Translations under genes and position numbers: made by a program
The notes under the pieces: model-generated
What the model was told of the DNA's origin: nothing
The model's input: only the letters and a program-made list of their open reading frames with translations
Databases searched by the model: none
Source: Cantharellus purpuraceus
Lineage: Eukaryota; Basidiomycota; Agaricomycetes; Cantharellales; Hydnaceae
Length of the DNA: 64,000 nt
Direction of reading: 5' to 3'
NCBI GenBank assembly: GCA_025174535.1
Contig: JALBUN010000048.1
Coordinates: 124,001 to 188,000, forward strand
In this document: positions 24,446 to 37,057 of the stretch, one piece after another
Numbering within the stretch: the stretch's first letter is position 1
Layout: the number at the start of each line of letters is the position of its first letter

Positions 24446-26839
24446 CTAAGAATCCAAGACGCACATGGGTGTCATAACTCCCGTAGCACATCGGACGATC
24501 TCGATATTTCCGGGAGGGGGGGAGAACTCAAGGGCCTCGAGCAGTTCGATGAAGATTGCTTGCATCTCAACCATGCTGTTCTCGTTCAGAAATATGAAGG
24601 CGTCAGAAAAGAAGAGACAGGGTAGGTTAAGGACTTGTGACATACGCGAATCTCCACCTAGCGGGAAATTTCAAGGCTTTAGATCAACGTGCTTGTGTCA
24701 GACAGAGAGCAACCTACCCAATACAGCCACGTATGCCGCTGCTGAAGCTTGAACTGTGAACCATGCAAATGTTAGCATTTCCGCACCAACGAAAAAATAT
24801 CTCTTACATATTAGAAACAACCCCCAAGGTTGCCTTGTGCATCTTCTCAATGCCTTCTAAAAACCTTTCAGGCCTCCACACATCCGCGTCTTCTCCCCAC
24901 AAGAATTTATGCCTACATCGCACACATACATATTTAAACATCTCATAACTATAGGTACAACGCACCTGTTATAGGCAGCAAGGGAGATGTAGAAACGCTG
25001 CCCCTTGCTCACGGGAATATTTGTCACCATCTCACCTGTCCTCGTTCTTTGGGGCATTGACAGCGGAACCACGTCGTCACGGCCGACCCTTCGTATAAAT
25101 CCAGGAGCAATAGGATGGAACCGCAGTGTTTCCTGATTGAGAGGAGACAGTAGGGTCAATCTAGTGGACGCCAAGAAGGGATAAATGGCGTACCTTCATG
25201 ACTGCGAGAAGATACTTCATCGAATCCAAATCCGCAAGAGTCAGTTCATTATCCCCACGCTGCGCTGCATGCGCACGCGTCTCCTTGATCTCCTCACGAA
25301 TTTTTCTCTGAACATCAGGACGCTTAGATAGCTCATATAGACCCCACGTAACGGTTGAGGCGGTGGTCTCATGCCCAGCGAGTAATAACGTTCTGGGTGA
25401 TGTCAGTCAAGCAGTGTCTCCATGCATCTAGTGAGTACCTTACGTAAGCTGCGGCAAAATTTCGTCGTCCTGGAGTTTCGACTTGGGATTCTCGGAAGAG
25501 TTTGCCCTAACTAGAAAATCACTCAGCACATGCTTGCGCACTAAGCACTACGGGGAGACTTACTCAAAAGACTCATAAGGTCTTTCGATCCTTCCTTTCC
25601 CTGCAAACGCCACGCCTCCTGACGATCTAAAAGCGACCGCGCAACTTCCTCCGACGCCCTCATATAACTTCGCAACCTTCGAAACCGTGCTGTCGGCGCG
25701 TGGTGCGCCAATGTGATCAACCACTGCGGAAGCAGACCCCACAGCATTTCAAATGCTAACGACAAATCTGAGCGATTCAGAAATGCGTCAGCGCTATGAT
25801 GTTAACATGAGTATACATCCCAATATCATGGTGGAGGAAGACGAACAAAAGGTTCTTGTAAGCATTAGAGAGTTTGTCGGTATTGCCACCATTAATTGCG
25901 TCGAAATGATAGTCGAATGCCGCTACAAATACAAATTAGCTGTGGTCAATATTTACACTCTTTCTTAGGTGCATGACAAGATTTCCTTACCGAGACCAAT
26001 GATATCCAGAGTCGTACGAGCGAGCCAAGAAGATATATCGACGACACCGGATGACTGCCCATGTTTGTATATGTCCTCCTTTATCTTGCTTACAGTCTAT
26101 CATACAAAATTATTTCACGTCAGAAACGTGAATCAAATACAGGACGTACTTTCTGCGCCGTGTTGTGAAAGACGGGAAGAAAACCTCGGAGTGCACCGTA
26201 CGAAAATGCAGGATTCATGATCTTTCTGTGTCGTGAGTGTTGGGCCCCTGCGGAAATAGTGAATAGGTGAGCTTTAGGAAATGGGCACAACCGAAACAGG
26301 CGGCAACCTTCATGCCAGAGGATGCCTTTTCCCAGAGTGAGTGCGATGGCGGCACGGACCTCAGAGGGTTTAAAGAAATTGTATGCGGAGGTGTTGAGCA
26401 TGTATTGCAGCGCCTGCATTGGACTTCAGTATGTCATAGGACAGGATCGAAGGTACTACCTTGGGGTCTGTGATGAATAGCATGTCACTCTGTTAATGAT
26501 CCCATACGTTCAATGTGACGTTCTCAATGAGGAACAACAAAATGCACTGACCCCAAATGCTCCCTTGATGCACACTGCATTGCCATATTCTCTCGTCCAT
26601 GCAAAGTCAGACTCAGCCATCTCCTTCGGCCGCATAAAATCAGGTATATTTCCTGATCACAATGTTGAAGGAGTGTTGGCATGGAGGAAAAACGACAGCA
26701 AAGGCATACCGATAAGCCATGGGCCTGGAGGTGGCCCAGGGAGATGGCGAATGGAATGTGTACGAAGGCGACGGAGGAGAGTACGGAGTAGAAAGGCTGC
26801 GACTACAAGGGTCGCTGCTGAAAGGTAGAGGGAAACCAT
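24446..26839 (-). CDS. Cytochrome P450 monooxygenase
   Basis: Heme-thiolate monooxygenase, anchored in the ER by an N-terminal helix ([16 protein letters not shown]) followed by the Pro hinge [10 protein letters not shown]. In order: [13 protein letters not shown] (helix C region), the I-helix AGHETTA near 25380, ExxR as QETLRFHP near 25130, VWRPERFL near 24875, and the heme loop [10 protein letters not shown] near 24735, with the axial Cys present. The frame across the heme exon is restored by two introns giving GWRFAMVEMQ. Around nine exons. The C-terminus ends MTPMCVLDS. All catalytic landmarks are intact, so the gene should be functional. The CYP family cannot be set without alignment. 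It lies on the same strand as the reductases and the flavoprotein, which fits a tailoring role, though basidiomycetes carry many free-standing P450s. Confidence 0.9.
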
Positions 26840-28967
26840 GTTACTGTTATCTTTTGTGTCGAGACATATGGGCTTTTAAGGAGAGTTCACCAGGATGGAA
26901 GTAGCTTATAATAAACAGCATACTTAATACAAAGTAAGCCGAATCAAGGCTTTGCAATTCGAAGTATTAGGTTAGGGTTGAACCCGACAAAAGTGGCTTC
27001 TCGGATTTGTCCATTTCATTGCCGGTGGACATAATCGAAAACATTGTATACTTACAGCTCGAAGCTACCTATTGAGTGTATGCGTGCCTGTGATCGGGCA
27101 CTAGTGTATGATATGCCACCTAATCCCAGCATCCCCAGTAGGATAGCAAGCGGTGGCGCGAAGAGACCAAGCTTTTCGGTTTACCATGTGACTCAAGCAA
27201 GCTGAACACACACACTCTCTCCCTCTACAATGGAACCATTCGCAATCATATGGAAGACTGTAATACCATGGCTGTAACATGCACTATAGGAGCTGAACAT
27301 GATAGTATGGTAAGCACGGGAATTATAGGCAATAGGTATCGAATATCAGACGAATCAAGGATGCCAGCCATATCCTTCCCGTTGGACAAGCGAAATGATA
27401 CCAATGACGGCTTAGAGTTTCGGAGTTCCCGTACTAGGGCACGTGCCTTGGGAAGTTGGCATAGGGGGTTAGGGTAGAAGGTTCATCATCCAACCCACTC
27501 CGCATGACAAGTAAAGATCTACAGCCATATGTAGCAGCTGGGAAGCCTTGGGGAGTCCTTACGCATAAGGCATCACAATCAATTTGGTCACTAATAGTAA
27601 CATACAGCCATCATCAAGAACCACAGGTACCAACATATCTTGACAGCAGTAACGGTTCCGTAGCGTGAGACGTTGACTGGCTGGTCAACAGGTCTCACGC
27701 TGCAGCTGGACTTGCGTCTTGTTTGGTTAAAAAAAAAAAAGACCTACTAGTATACCTGGTTCTAGCACACTCTTTAGGTTCCCTCACTACAAGATAGCCT
27801 ACCCCTCGATGCCCGCACAATCTTAAACAGGCTGGAGAAACTTGCTTGACGTCTTTGACCCGATGTTTTTGCTGATACAAGCGTCGACGGCGAAGGAAAC
27901 GTCAGAGATAACACACACACTATAACCTTCAATCCCACTCTCACGACCCTACCCCCTTTCATTCAATCATTCCTCCTAAACCGAAAACATGGATAAGGTC
28001 GAGGTACATACATACTTATAACCACCAACAGCCCCTTGCAATCTAGGCCTGTTCTCGAGAATCATGCCAGAATTGTCATTGGGTTTCGTCTCAAATCTTA
28101 CTAAGGGGCCTTCCGACTGCGTATTTGGAGAACCAAGTGAAAGCAATCCGTCGTAGAGACTCCGGCAGCACTGTCGACCTCTCAACCTCTGAAGTAATTA
28201 TTAGATGGAAAGGAATCAAGCCATCCGCTGGCTATTGTTCTTAATCTTGCTGTGGAAGAGCTCTCAGGAGAGCGGGACCTAACCCTAACCCGTATTTGGG
28301 AATTAGCACTTAATTCCAGTCATGAACTGATTACATGTCAATTCGCTGAGGCAAGCGTTGTTTCCGATTAGGTGTACTCAACCTCATAAGCAACGGAGCA
28401 ATTCCAAGAATCACCCGATTGCGTCTTCGATATGTTCCGAAGTTGCGATGGGTTATGGGGAGTAAGAGTCATAGGACCTTTAGCCTGTGCTTCTGCATGT
28501 CATTTAGGTATGGAAATGGCTTGCACATCTATCCGATCCGATTCAGTTCCATCCTATCAATGAGAAGTTTCTCGTGAGAAATCATTTCACAGGCCCCAGC
28601 TCCAACCCATACTGAAACAGGATTTAATCACCAATTACATAGGGAAGGCACTGCACGTCCATGCCCTTTGCATCATTGTGCATATGGGCATACCTGACAA
28701 CGGCTAAAGGTAGCATCAAGGTATGTGGCCACAAATGGTGGTTCATACCATACCAAATCAACCGCGAGGCATTATTGACACCCTAGCTCTAGTGTAGATT
28801 ACACGTTACCTCTAGGCGTTACAATGCCGTAATGTTGTCACGACGTCATTCACTCGACAGCTCACTCGCCCAGTCGGTTGCCAGTGATCATCAATCACTC
28901 CCCACTTGGATCTCGCTTGAACCAGTAGCTACCTATAATCGCTGAAAAGCCATCTGCATCAGTTGGT
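26840..28967. other. Intergenic, nothing coding recognised
   Basis: P450 promoter on the left and 3' flank of the flavoprotein gene on the right. Contains a poly-A run near 27730 and a short telomere-like stretch CCTAACCCTAACCC at 28278-28291. Small open frames show no motifs. Confidence 0.5.
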
Positions 28968-30969
28968 TCAGTGGGCATTTGAGCCTTGTAGATTATTCAC
29001 ACGGTAAACCGTGGAATAATCATGGTTAAGATTTGAAGTGGTAAGGAAATGATGAGGAAACCAATCGGGAACCTTCCAGGTTTCGTTTTTGATGTCTGAG
29101 ATGATGAACTGTACAAGTGCTTCGGCGCTGTCAACAGAACACATTGGGCGGGATGGATGGCAAAAAGATCAAGGGAGTTTACCATCCAAAGGCTCGTGGC
29201 ATGCCATGACCGTTATATCCCGCAGCGATGTATTGTCCTTCTAGAGCCGCCGTGTTCATAGAGTCATATACAACCCCAACCTATCAAGGAAGGAATGGCC
29301 CCAAAGAAGTTAAGTGGGGAGAGAAACGAGTATAACAGGCTCACTTACCAACGGATGTCCAGAATCTGTGTATCCCATAATCCCTGTCTGTCCAAAAACA
29401 AATAAGGGTTCACATTTATTCCAGATAGAAAGACATCGGCTAACCCATTCCATCTCAGGTTCCTTACCCTTCTGGAACCAACCTTCTGGGTACACAGAAG
29501 GTAGGAAGTCCCTGAGCACCTTCGAAACAATCGGATTCACCACCGAGTCATCAGTAACTCCATGCTCATAGCCTGGACCGCCAACCCCCCGACCGCCACC
29601 GAGAACCACTAATGGCGGCCTAGTTCCCCCGGCTTCCGTCAGGTTGACAGGGCGGGGGAACCAGTACCCATCCTTTCCCGAGATACTGGGTGTGAGCAGC
29701 CTTTGGGCTGAAACACTAGAACGGGTTGCGATAACTTGACCACGGGTAGGGATTATGCTGACCCCCTTAGTGTGGGCTGCAAGGAAGGGTAGAAGGTGTG
29801 CCGCGTAGCCATTAGTGGCATGGATGACAGCGTGAGTACTAACGGCACCACGAGGAGTATTTATAAGCCATTGGCGGGGAAGCTGTGTAGACTTTTTGAG
29901 ATTTGGCTCCAGCGCTGTGATGGAAGTGACTGGTGTTTGAGTGTGAAGGCGGAGCTGTAGTCCCTTGTTCGACTTCGCGATGTTTCCTGTACTTATGGTT
30001 TTCAAAGTGGATTTTACAAAAAAGGAATGACCGAACGTTGTGCTAGTCGGAAAAGATGAGTAACGGCCTTGAGGGGCCACAGGTTATGACCGGAGAACCG
30101 AACAGACGGAAACGCAAGACCATGCATCTGTAAGGAGCACAATTAAATTTAGTATGAACTTAGATCGAGGCTCATAAATACTCTATGAGTTTCCTCTTTC
30201 GAAAGAAATTCGACGTGTTCAACATCAGCACCAGCCTTCTTGGCTGCTAGCCAGTCAGCTCTGGATTCAGCCTCCTCATTATCACTAGAAAAGAAATCAA
30301 TATGGCCGCCATGAACGAGATCTACTCCGTTTCTTGAGGAATTCAAAACAGACAGAAGAGAGCTAGCTGTGTGATTTTCCAAGACGATTTCTCGGAGTGC
30401 TTCAGTCGTGTCGTACTTTTCAGCAACTGACTGGAACCCCTTGAAGACATTAGGCGTAAGATGTCCACCGTTTCTTCCTACGCAGTCTCAATACAGGTGG
30501 CAAAGACACTGGGGGGTACGTACCAGTTGCTCCAGAGCCTAACATAAGGCAACCCCCTGTCATATAAACGCAAAAGGAAGCACGGATGAGTCTCACAGAA
30601 ATCACGGGCCTCAAAAACAACTATGTTCAGAGATAAATCCGTCGTTGCAATGGCCCTGCTCAAATGATACGCAGTTCCCACTCCCGTGATGCCTGAACCA
30701 ATGATGACGATGTCAGCGTTTGTTGCGAGTGGCCCATCACTGCCTTCTTTAGCTAGCGGATTGGCATCATCGGAACCATGTGTCCAAAATGATTTCGTAG
30801 GGTTCTTCTGAGGAAGGGCCACGCTGGCATGAGACAGTATTGATGTCCAATGGACCTGTTCAGCGATAGTACAGTGGGCAATATGGTCTGACGGACATGG
30901 TTCTTGTGGTTTGGATAGTATTGGGAGAGAGAGAGCCAAAAATTGCGAGAGAAAGTTCAAGAAGATCAT
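28968..30969 (-). CDS. FAD-dependent oxidoreductase (DAO family), secretory or membrane-anchored
   Basis: DAO-fold flavoenzyme, a family that oxidises C-N bonds of amines or amino acids. A hydrophobic leader (MIFLNFLSQFLALSLPIL) suggests signal peptide or membrane anchor. The dinucleotide-binding motif IVIIGSGITGVGTAYHLS lies near 30700, followed by IVVFEARDFC. The middle has HGGHIDFFSS and HAVIHATNGYAAHLLPF. The C-terminal FAD contact is TGIMGYTDSGHPLV, then QYIAAGYNGHGMPRAFG and the ending WKVPDWFPHHFLTTSNL. Introns restore the frame around 29395-29455 (before TGIMGY) and 29134-29188 (before CAEALVQF). The stop TGA is at 28968. Substrate unknown. It could supply an imine or oxo-acid to a pathway with the neighbouring P450 and reductases; that link is inference only. 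Confidence 0.85.
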
Positions 30970-32601
30970 GGCCAGGTGTCAGATTCCGCCATGTGACTTT
31001 CAAGCGCCGCCCAGAGTCGCGAAGCTGGGAGTCGAGCTAAGCTTCGATACATCGTCAAGAACCTTGTATATGAGGCAGCGCCGTTTTCCTCAGGAAATGG
31101 TAACTAGTTCATCCACGCATCAGCCAGCCCCCTTAGACAAATCGTTGGTGACACGTGACATCACGCCGAGTGTGGGAAGGTCGGAGTTTCCAGCTGACGA
31201 AGAAAACTCTTGATCTCAACCATCATCACCTCAACTGGCTATGTAAGCTAGTTTTCAGCAAGCCCTTCATCTCAGTCATTAGATCATATATTGCTTTGGG
31301 GTTATTACTGAAAGCAACTGCAATTTATTTGGACCCACAGTCATGTCTTATGATGTCGTTCTTCCCCGGTTTGGAGTTCACTCGGGAGTGGCTCCCGTGG
31401 CTTTGGATGACTTTAACCTGGGGTGGTTCCAGATCGCATGAATAGGATTTATGTCAACAACTTTTTCTCACACCTATTAGCCCTTTTGTCGATGGTCTCT
31501 TCCAGCCTCACGTCTGCCAGCGCGACAAGTTTCTCAGCAAGCAATCATTTAGGCAGCTTTAATCCATCAAAATGTATTCGACTTCACCGTGTCGATGTTT
31601 CAATCGCCAGATGAGGATAACCATATGTCTACATGTGCAGCGCATACTTTCAAGACCTCGTTTCAATGTTCTGCTCGTTGCTGTCATGTGCATTTGCTAC
31701 CCAAATGCTTATGCCAGTAAGCCCAGCATGTATTTTTCTATCTCGCCATCTGCATGTGTGGCTCAGTTCATGGAGTACCTAGCACGGCGTCAGTCAGACT
31801 CCACAACCCTGCCGCTTTATCTCGATTTCCACGTTTTTTGTGGCTATCATGTGAGTATTCTGTTTTTTTTTTTTTTTATATTGGGAGAAGACCGCTTACC
31901 TTTTCCATTGTACTCTTGGTATTCCCTTGTGTTCGACCAATAGTCCGTAGGTGCACAGCCCTGAGTTCTATCAGCTTGGGACCTGTGCTATGCTCTGGCC
32001 AGACTTCACATCATATGCGACGTGGAAATCGTCCCTCTCTGGCTTTAAATCGCCGTCACGCGGAGTCATGTCCCTGATTTCTTGCCTCCGGGTATGACAT
32101 GACTAGGTTGTTGGCGGCTACACGAAAGATAGCACACATGTTGGCACGTCATCCTAATCCCCGAAGCTTCAGCCTCACCACTAACGCGTTTTTTAATGTC
32201 GTTTGCTTTTCACAGCCTTTCACGCCCTCAAAGACACGTAATGAGGCGCGTTTTCGTTGGATGTCATAAGGAGATTAACGCGGTTGGGGCTCTCAACAGG
32301 ATCCAGGAAACAGGCCAAATACCCCTCTGATAGGCTGGTGCAAAGTCGTAGACTCGGTGTCGAAAACAGTTCCCTGTTCAATACATTGCACAGCCATGCT
32401 GGGTGGTTTTTGATATCCTTGAGGACACGCTGGATCTTCGCATCTCTCTCTAAGGTTCTTGAGGATCAGAAAGGCAAAATAACTGTTTTATTGTACCTGT
32501 TGTTTCTTTGTAGAGTTTCTAGTGGGAGACGTTTTTTCCGACTCTTGTACATAGACCATGTATGACGCGACTAGCTTTTTGAAAACTACCAACTAACCAC
32601 C
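30970..32601. other. Intergenic, nothing coding recognised
   Basis: Divergent promoter region between the flavoprotein (-) and the RCC2-like gene (+). Contains a long poly-T tract near 31862. Open frames in 31155-32565 show no family motif and no convincing splice structure. Confidence 0.5.
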
Positions 32602-35219
32602 ATGGCCGAATTGACTGATCCGACTGCATCCGCTGAGGATCACAAAGAAGAGCCTCAGCATAAAGAGAAGCCATGGGGAAGAGGTACTTTACTGTTATCA
32701 ATGCTGTAATGGAAAGAGTTATTGAGAACAACGCAACCTTTAGTTCTTTTGGCTGGGGGCGTTGACTGGTAAGTCTCACGCGCCATGTTCTCAGCGACCA
32801 CCACCGCTCACATGACCTTATACTTGTACCATCTATTCTTTTCACTCCAGGACGCGCCTGGGAAAGAAGGATAAAGCAGGAAGTCAACCTGAGCAAGAGA
32901 AAAGGCAAGTGTCATAGTGTCCAGACTTGGTTTGGCCACGGTCGCTCATGTTGTTCACGAAGACCGGACCTTCTTCAACCACACATTCTCCGCTCTCTCG
33001 CCAACGTCGCAGTGACTTCAATTCATACGTCGCCCTGCGGTTGTCACTGCATCGCCCTCGACACTGACGGGACGGCTTGGCTGTTCGGGCGGAACAACGG
33101 TTCCGCACTGGGAGTGCCTGGGGTGGATGAGGTCTCAGAAAACGCCCCCAGGCATGTGATCCCTACGCAACTCAAGGCCGCGAAGGGAACCAGATTCGTT
33201 CATGCGGCCTGTGGAAGGACACACTCGTTGCTGGTTGGAAGCGGGGGTGAGCTTTGGAGTGCGGGGTTAAACACCTTGGGGCAGGTGAGTGTCATGTAAT
33301 TCATAAGGATATTCGTCATAGTAAGGGCTAATTGGATGGGTTCAGTGTGGGCATTCTACCGCCCATAGTGAGATTTCAAGTTTCAAGCTCATTGACGGGC
33401 CCAAGTCGAACGGAAAGAAGGAAAATGTCATCAAAGCGGCGGCAGGCATTTCGTTTTCTATTGTCCTCACGGATACGGGCAAGGGTGTGTTGTTGTTTTG
33501 GTCAGTCGCGTACGACTGCTACTCACATAGTGGGTGCAGTGTATTCATTCGGAAGCGGAGAAAAGGGACAACTTGGAAATGGCAGGACAGGGGAACACAT
33601 AACAACTGGTAACAAAACGACGTTTGATGCACAATCTGATCCGGGTGAGCTTTGGGTCGTTTCCCTAATGGTGCCTTTCCTTGACGGCCTTTCTTCAGCG
33701 CTGGTCAAAGGCCTGGCGGGAAAAACAATAGTCGATATTGCTTCAGGAAATCAGCATAGCATTATTTTGGATGCCGAAGGGTATGTTTCGTACACCATTG
33801 TAACAAGTAATTGGCTAATCTTCTTTCAAGGTTTGTTTATGTATTCGGTTATAATGGATACTGTCGGCTTGGCCTGGGAGATCAGCAGGACGTTCTGATA
33901 CCGAAGCTAGTCCCTCAGGTGAGGAAACTATTGATGCGGTTAGAGTATACATCTGAATCCCATCACCTAGTTTGCCAGCGCAGCAGAGCTCACTCGAGGC
34001 CATAAACTAGCAGCAGGGCCGACCAATAGTGTCGTAATTGACAAAAACGGAATGTACTGGATGGCAGGGAAGGTGCGTTGGTCTTGGCGGTTCAATCTGG
34101 TAATCCAGCTAACTTTTTAATACCAGTGGAAGAACTCTGGCGATGGTGGGTGCTATGCTGAACTTGTATGGTTTGGTGTTAGACATCTACGGCAGGGTCC
34201 AGTGGGCAACCTTACACGACTTTCAAGTACATGCCTGATATTATGTACGTCTACGTCTCGTGACTTGTTGTGCCAAGCTCCTTGTCTAATGGCCTTTGCT
34301 TGTCAAATAGGGGATGCAAAATGATCTGTGCGGCAAGTGGTGGTGTCACCCATTTTGCAGCCTGCCCGGACGAAGATGGCACGGTGATGACGGTTGCGTG
34401 GTACGTTCTTGCGCAATTGTTAGAGAGAAGGTTGGTTGACGAATGGTGCACGCATTACGTTAGGGGCCAGAACGCTGCCAATGGTGCGTGTTAACTCAAA
34501 GCACATGGTGTTGAAGGCCTAAGAACGAGGATTAGGCGAGCTTGGCCTTGGCGATGATGAGGCTAAGAGCGCGACGAAACCGATACGGATGAATCCTCTT
34601 ATTGGTGTAGACATAATTGAGTGCGTTTACCCTCTGTCCGATTTTGAACTAGCAAAACCCACAACCATCCGTACACCACCAGCATAGCAGCAGGGCAGAA
34701 CACCACATTCTTCCTCGCGAGGCCAAACCAAAAGCTCTCCGAACTTCCCCGACACCCGGTCCAGCTTGACGGTGTGCCTGAGGCATGCGTCGGCTGCGGA
34801 AAGGACGATGGCGATGATGACGACCCGCTGGAATGCGAGAAGGTGCGTCTCACGAGGCCCTCCATGGTTTGATTTTGGGCGCCTAACTAGCGGCCAGTGC
34901 GACACGCCGTATCACCTTGGTTGCCTCGATCCACCCCTGGCTGCCGTTCCTGAGGGTGAATGGTTTTGCCCGAATTGCCTCGCAAAGCCAGGGGCACCAA
35001 TTGGAGAGATCCCCAAGTCCTCAAAGTCGAAAAGCAACAAGGTATCGAAGAAGAAGCAGGCAGCTGTTTCGTCAGAGCTGCAGGAACAGGCGGGTCAAAA
35101 ACGCAAGGCTGCATCAGCAGCGCAAAAGAACGCGGGTAAGACCGGCTTGAATTTGAGCCTTGTCTAGTTGGTCGGTAAGCTTACCACGTTTGTCCGCAGG
35201 ATCCAAACGGAGAAAGTGA
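32602..35219 (+). CDS. RCC2-like RCC1-repeat protein with C-terminal PHD finger
   Basis: Start ATG in good context (ACCACCATGG). The N-terminus VLLAGGVDWTRLGKKDKAG resembles RCC2/TD-60. RCC1-type beta-propeller blades follow: TAWLFGRNNGSALG, THSLLVGSGGELWSAG, VYSFGSGEKGQLGNG, FVYVFGYNGYCRLGLGD and GQNAANGELGLGDDEAK. After the propeller comes a C4HC3 PHD finger: CVGC, CEKC, YHLGC, WFCPNC. The tail is Lys/Ser-rich and ends SKRRK, a likely nuclear signal. Introns seen: 32684-32743, 32769-32850, a GC-AG intron 32905-32962, and one just before the last short exon. RCC2 acts on small GTPases and chromosome passengers; PHD fingers read histone H3 tails. The combination suggests a chromatin-bound role. 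Function is inferred from domains only. Confidence 0.85.
32905..32962 (+). other. GC-AG intron in the RCC2-like gene
   Basis: Donor AG/GCAAGT, acceptor ACGAAG, 58 nt. It joins EQEK to RPDLLQPHILRSLANV in frame. The only nearby GT choice (GTGTCA) puts the propeller out of frame and hits a stop. Confidence 0.8.
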
Positions 35220-35360
35220 CTGTTTTCTTGGGGGTTGGCACAAACAAAACGTGCCCGTCTGTCAAATGTATCCCTTATAAACATACTTATGTGACATAAG
35301 CTACTAAGTAGTAGGCGTGAATATTATAGGACTATAAAATGACAAGGTCCGAATGCGAGT

Positions 35361-37057
35361 TCAGTCCGAATAGTACGTAATGATGATCCATGCAACGAGT
35401 CCCCCCATACCCATGACCAGTGCCAATACTCCGCCGACAAACGCAAAGATCTCCCAAGGCAAGTTGTTATCCTCTTTCACCGGCGCAGGCTCCCCGGCGG
35501 CTCTGCGACGATTCTCCTCACGCTTGACATCGATCTCATTATTACGCTTCACGATGCGCGACCGCACATCGCTCTGGTTGATCCCCATCCTGATGCCCCC
35601 TTGACCACCTCCTGCGATCTCCACAAACGATGGGTAGTGTCGCTCCACCCATTGCTCAATCTGCAATAAATAATGTCAAAAAGAGAGAAACAACGTGGCC
35701 AAAAAAGTGTGAGATAATAACCTTTCCACACGCAACGCAGATGGGAATGAAATTGGGGTCAGAGGTGATCACCTTGGCATGGAGTTTTCGTGTGTATTCC
35801 CGGAAGATTAACGCCACTTCACGGGGGTTTGTCGAGCGCATGATTAACTACGAAGACGGGGTAAAGACGTTCATGGCATATGGCGTACGTGACTGGGATG
35901 ACTTGCCTGCACCGCTTGTCCTTTACGAATTTTGACGTTTCGATGGAGGACATTCCTGTTCATGAAGCACACATCGAGCGTGGCAATGGCCATGGACGCG
36001 GGAATCGCGCAAAAGTTGAATACGCTTTGGTTTGTGAGCAAGGTCAGATAATCAAGCGCGTCGACGGCGTGTCGGAGCGCGTCGAGTGTCATCTCACTTA
36101 GAGCCCAAAGTGCACGTTCCTCGTTTTCGGGCCGGTACATTTCCCGGGGATGTCCAAAGTCATACCGGGACCAAATTTCTTTAGGCCAGAACAAGCGATT
36201 TTGGTCGACGTCCTCGCGAAAGTCGCGGAGAATGTTTGTTTTCTGGAGGAGGAGACCCATGGAATTCGACAGGACGAGTTGATCGCGGAGCCATGGTGCC
36301 TCCCTCCCGGAGGCGGAGAAGAGGCCTGATAGACCTTCGCCGACGAGGCCTGCGACATAGTGACAGTACAAGTCGTATTCTTCGAGGGAGTCGATGCCAA
36401 ATTCGGTCATTGTGTCGGCCCTGTGACAAAAGTCAGCCATGCCTGTCGCCATTTTGATGCAGATATCCCTGATGACGTCGCTGTACCTGCGAAATAGAAT
36501 GGATGAGGGAGACTATTTAAAAGAGAACAAGGGTGGTCGCGCACTTTGGGTCCAGACGCATGAATTCCTCAATCACATTCCCAAAGTCGACTAGTAGCTG
36601 TCGATCTTTTTCTTGCTCCCTGATCCCGCTGAAAGACCATCCAGGCTGCGTAAGTTTCTCATGAAAAGTGCGCATCATGGGCTGCTTGACGTTGTCCGGG
36701 AGAGTGGTATCATCCTCAATGGTATCCAACCCGCGTAACACGAGATAAAAGAGACAGGTCTGAGATGTCATAGCCGAGAGAGGTCAGCAAGTCACACAAG
36801 AGCACTGTGCGACGTACGGTGCGCGCAAGGTCGCCATCGAGCTCCTTGATGACTGCTGAGAAACTGCGACTAGTCAAATCCAAATACTGCCAACATGTTC
36901 GCATGGAAGCCCGGTCCCAGCCAGAGGTTGTATGCTCCTGTTGGGCAGCGATGTCTCTTTTCTTTTCGTACCATAAATAAAAGTTGATGAGAGACCTGAG
37001 CTCCTCGGGGTGAGTGAAGAGGAGGTGCAGCATTTGTGTTACAGTCGAGAGCTTCAT
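35361..37057 (-). CDS. ERG9: Squalene synthase
   Basis: Joins two farnesyl diphosphates to squalene with NADPH, the first committed sterol step, at the ER membrane. Exons give [13 protein letters not shown], then [13 protein letters not shown] (first Asp-rich motif, near 36735), [31 protein letters not shown] (second Asp-rich motif, near 36230), FWPKEIW, and after GC-AG intron 35848-35906 the conserved tail [29 protein letters not shown]. It ends in a single membrane helix ([17 protein letters not shown]). This C-terminal part looks like a separate small membrane protein until the intron is recognised. Length near 500 residues, as expected. Divergent from a small plus-strand ORF, with a shared short promoter carrying a duplicated element. 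Confidence 0.95.
35848..35906 (-). other. GC-AG intron in ERG9
   Basis: Donor GCAAGT, acceptor CGTAG, 59 nt. Splicing joins KIRKGQAVQ to [11 protein letters not shown] in frame and restores the conserved squalene-synthase tail. A GT donor further in would leave a 41-nt intron and seven extra residues, so GC-AG is favoured. Confidence 0.75.

Noticed and set aside
28278..28291. Interstitial telomere repeat
   Set aside because: Only about two TTAGGG units; too short to mean a chromosome fusion or telomere.
35361..35841. Separate small membrane protein downstream of ERG9
   Set aside because: It is the C-terminal part of squalene synthase once the GC-AG intron is recognised.
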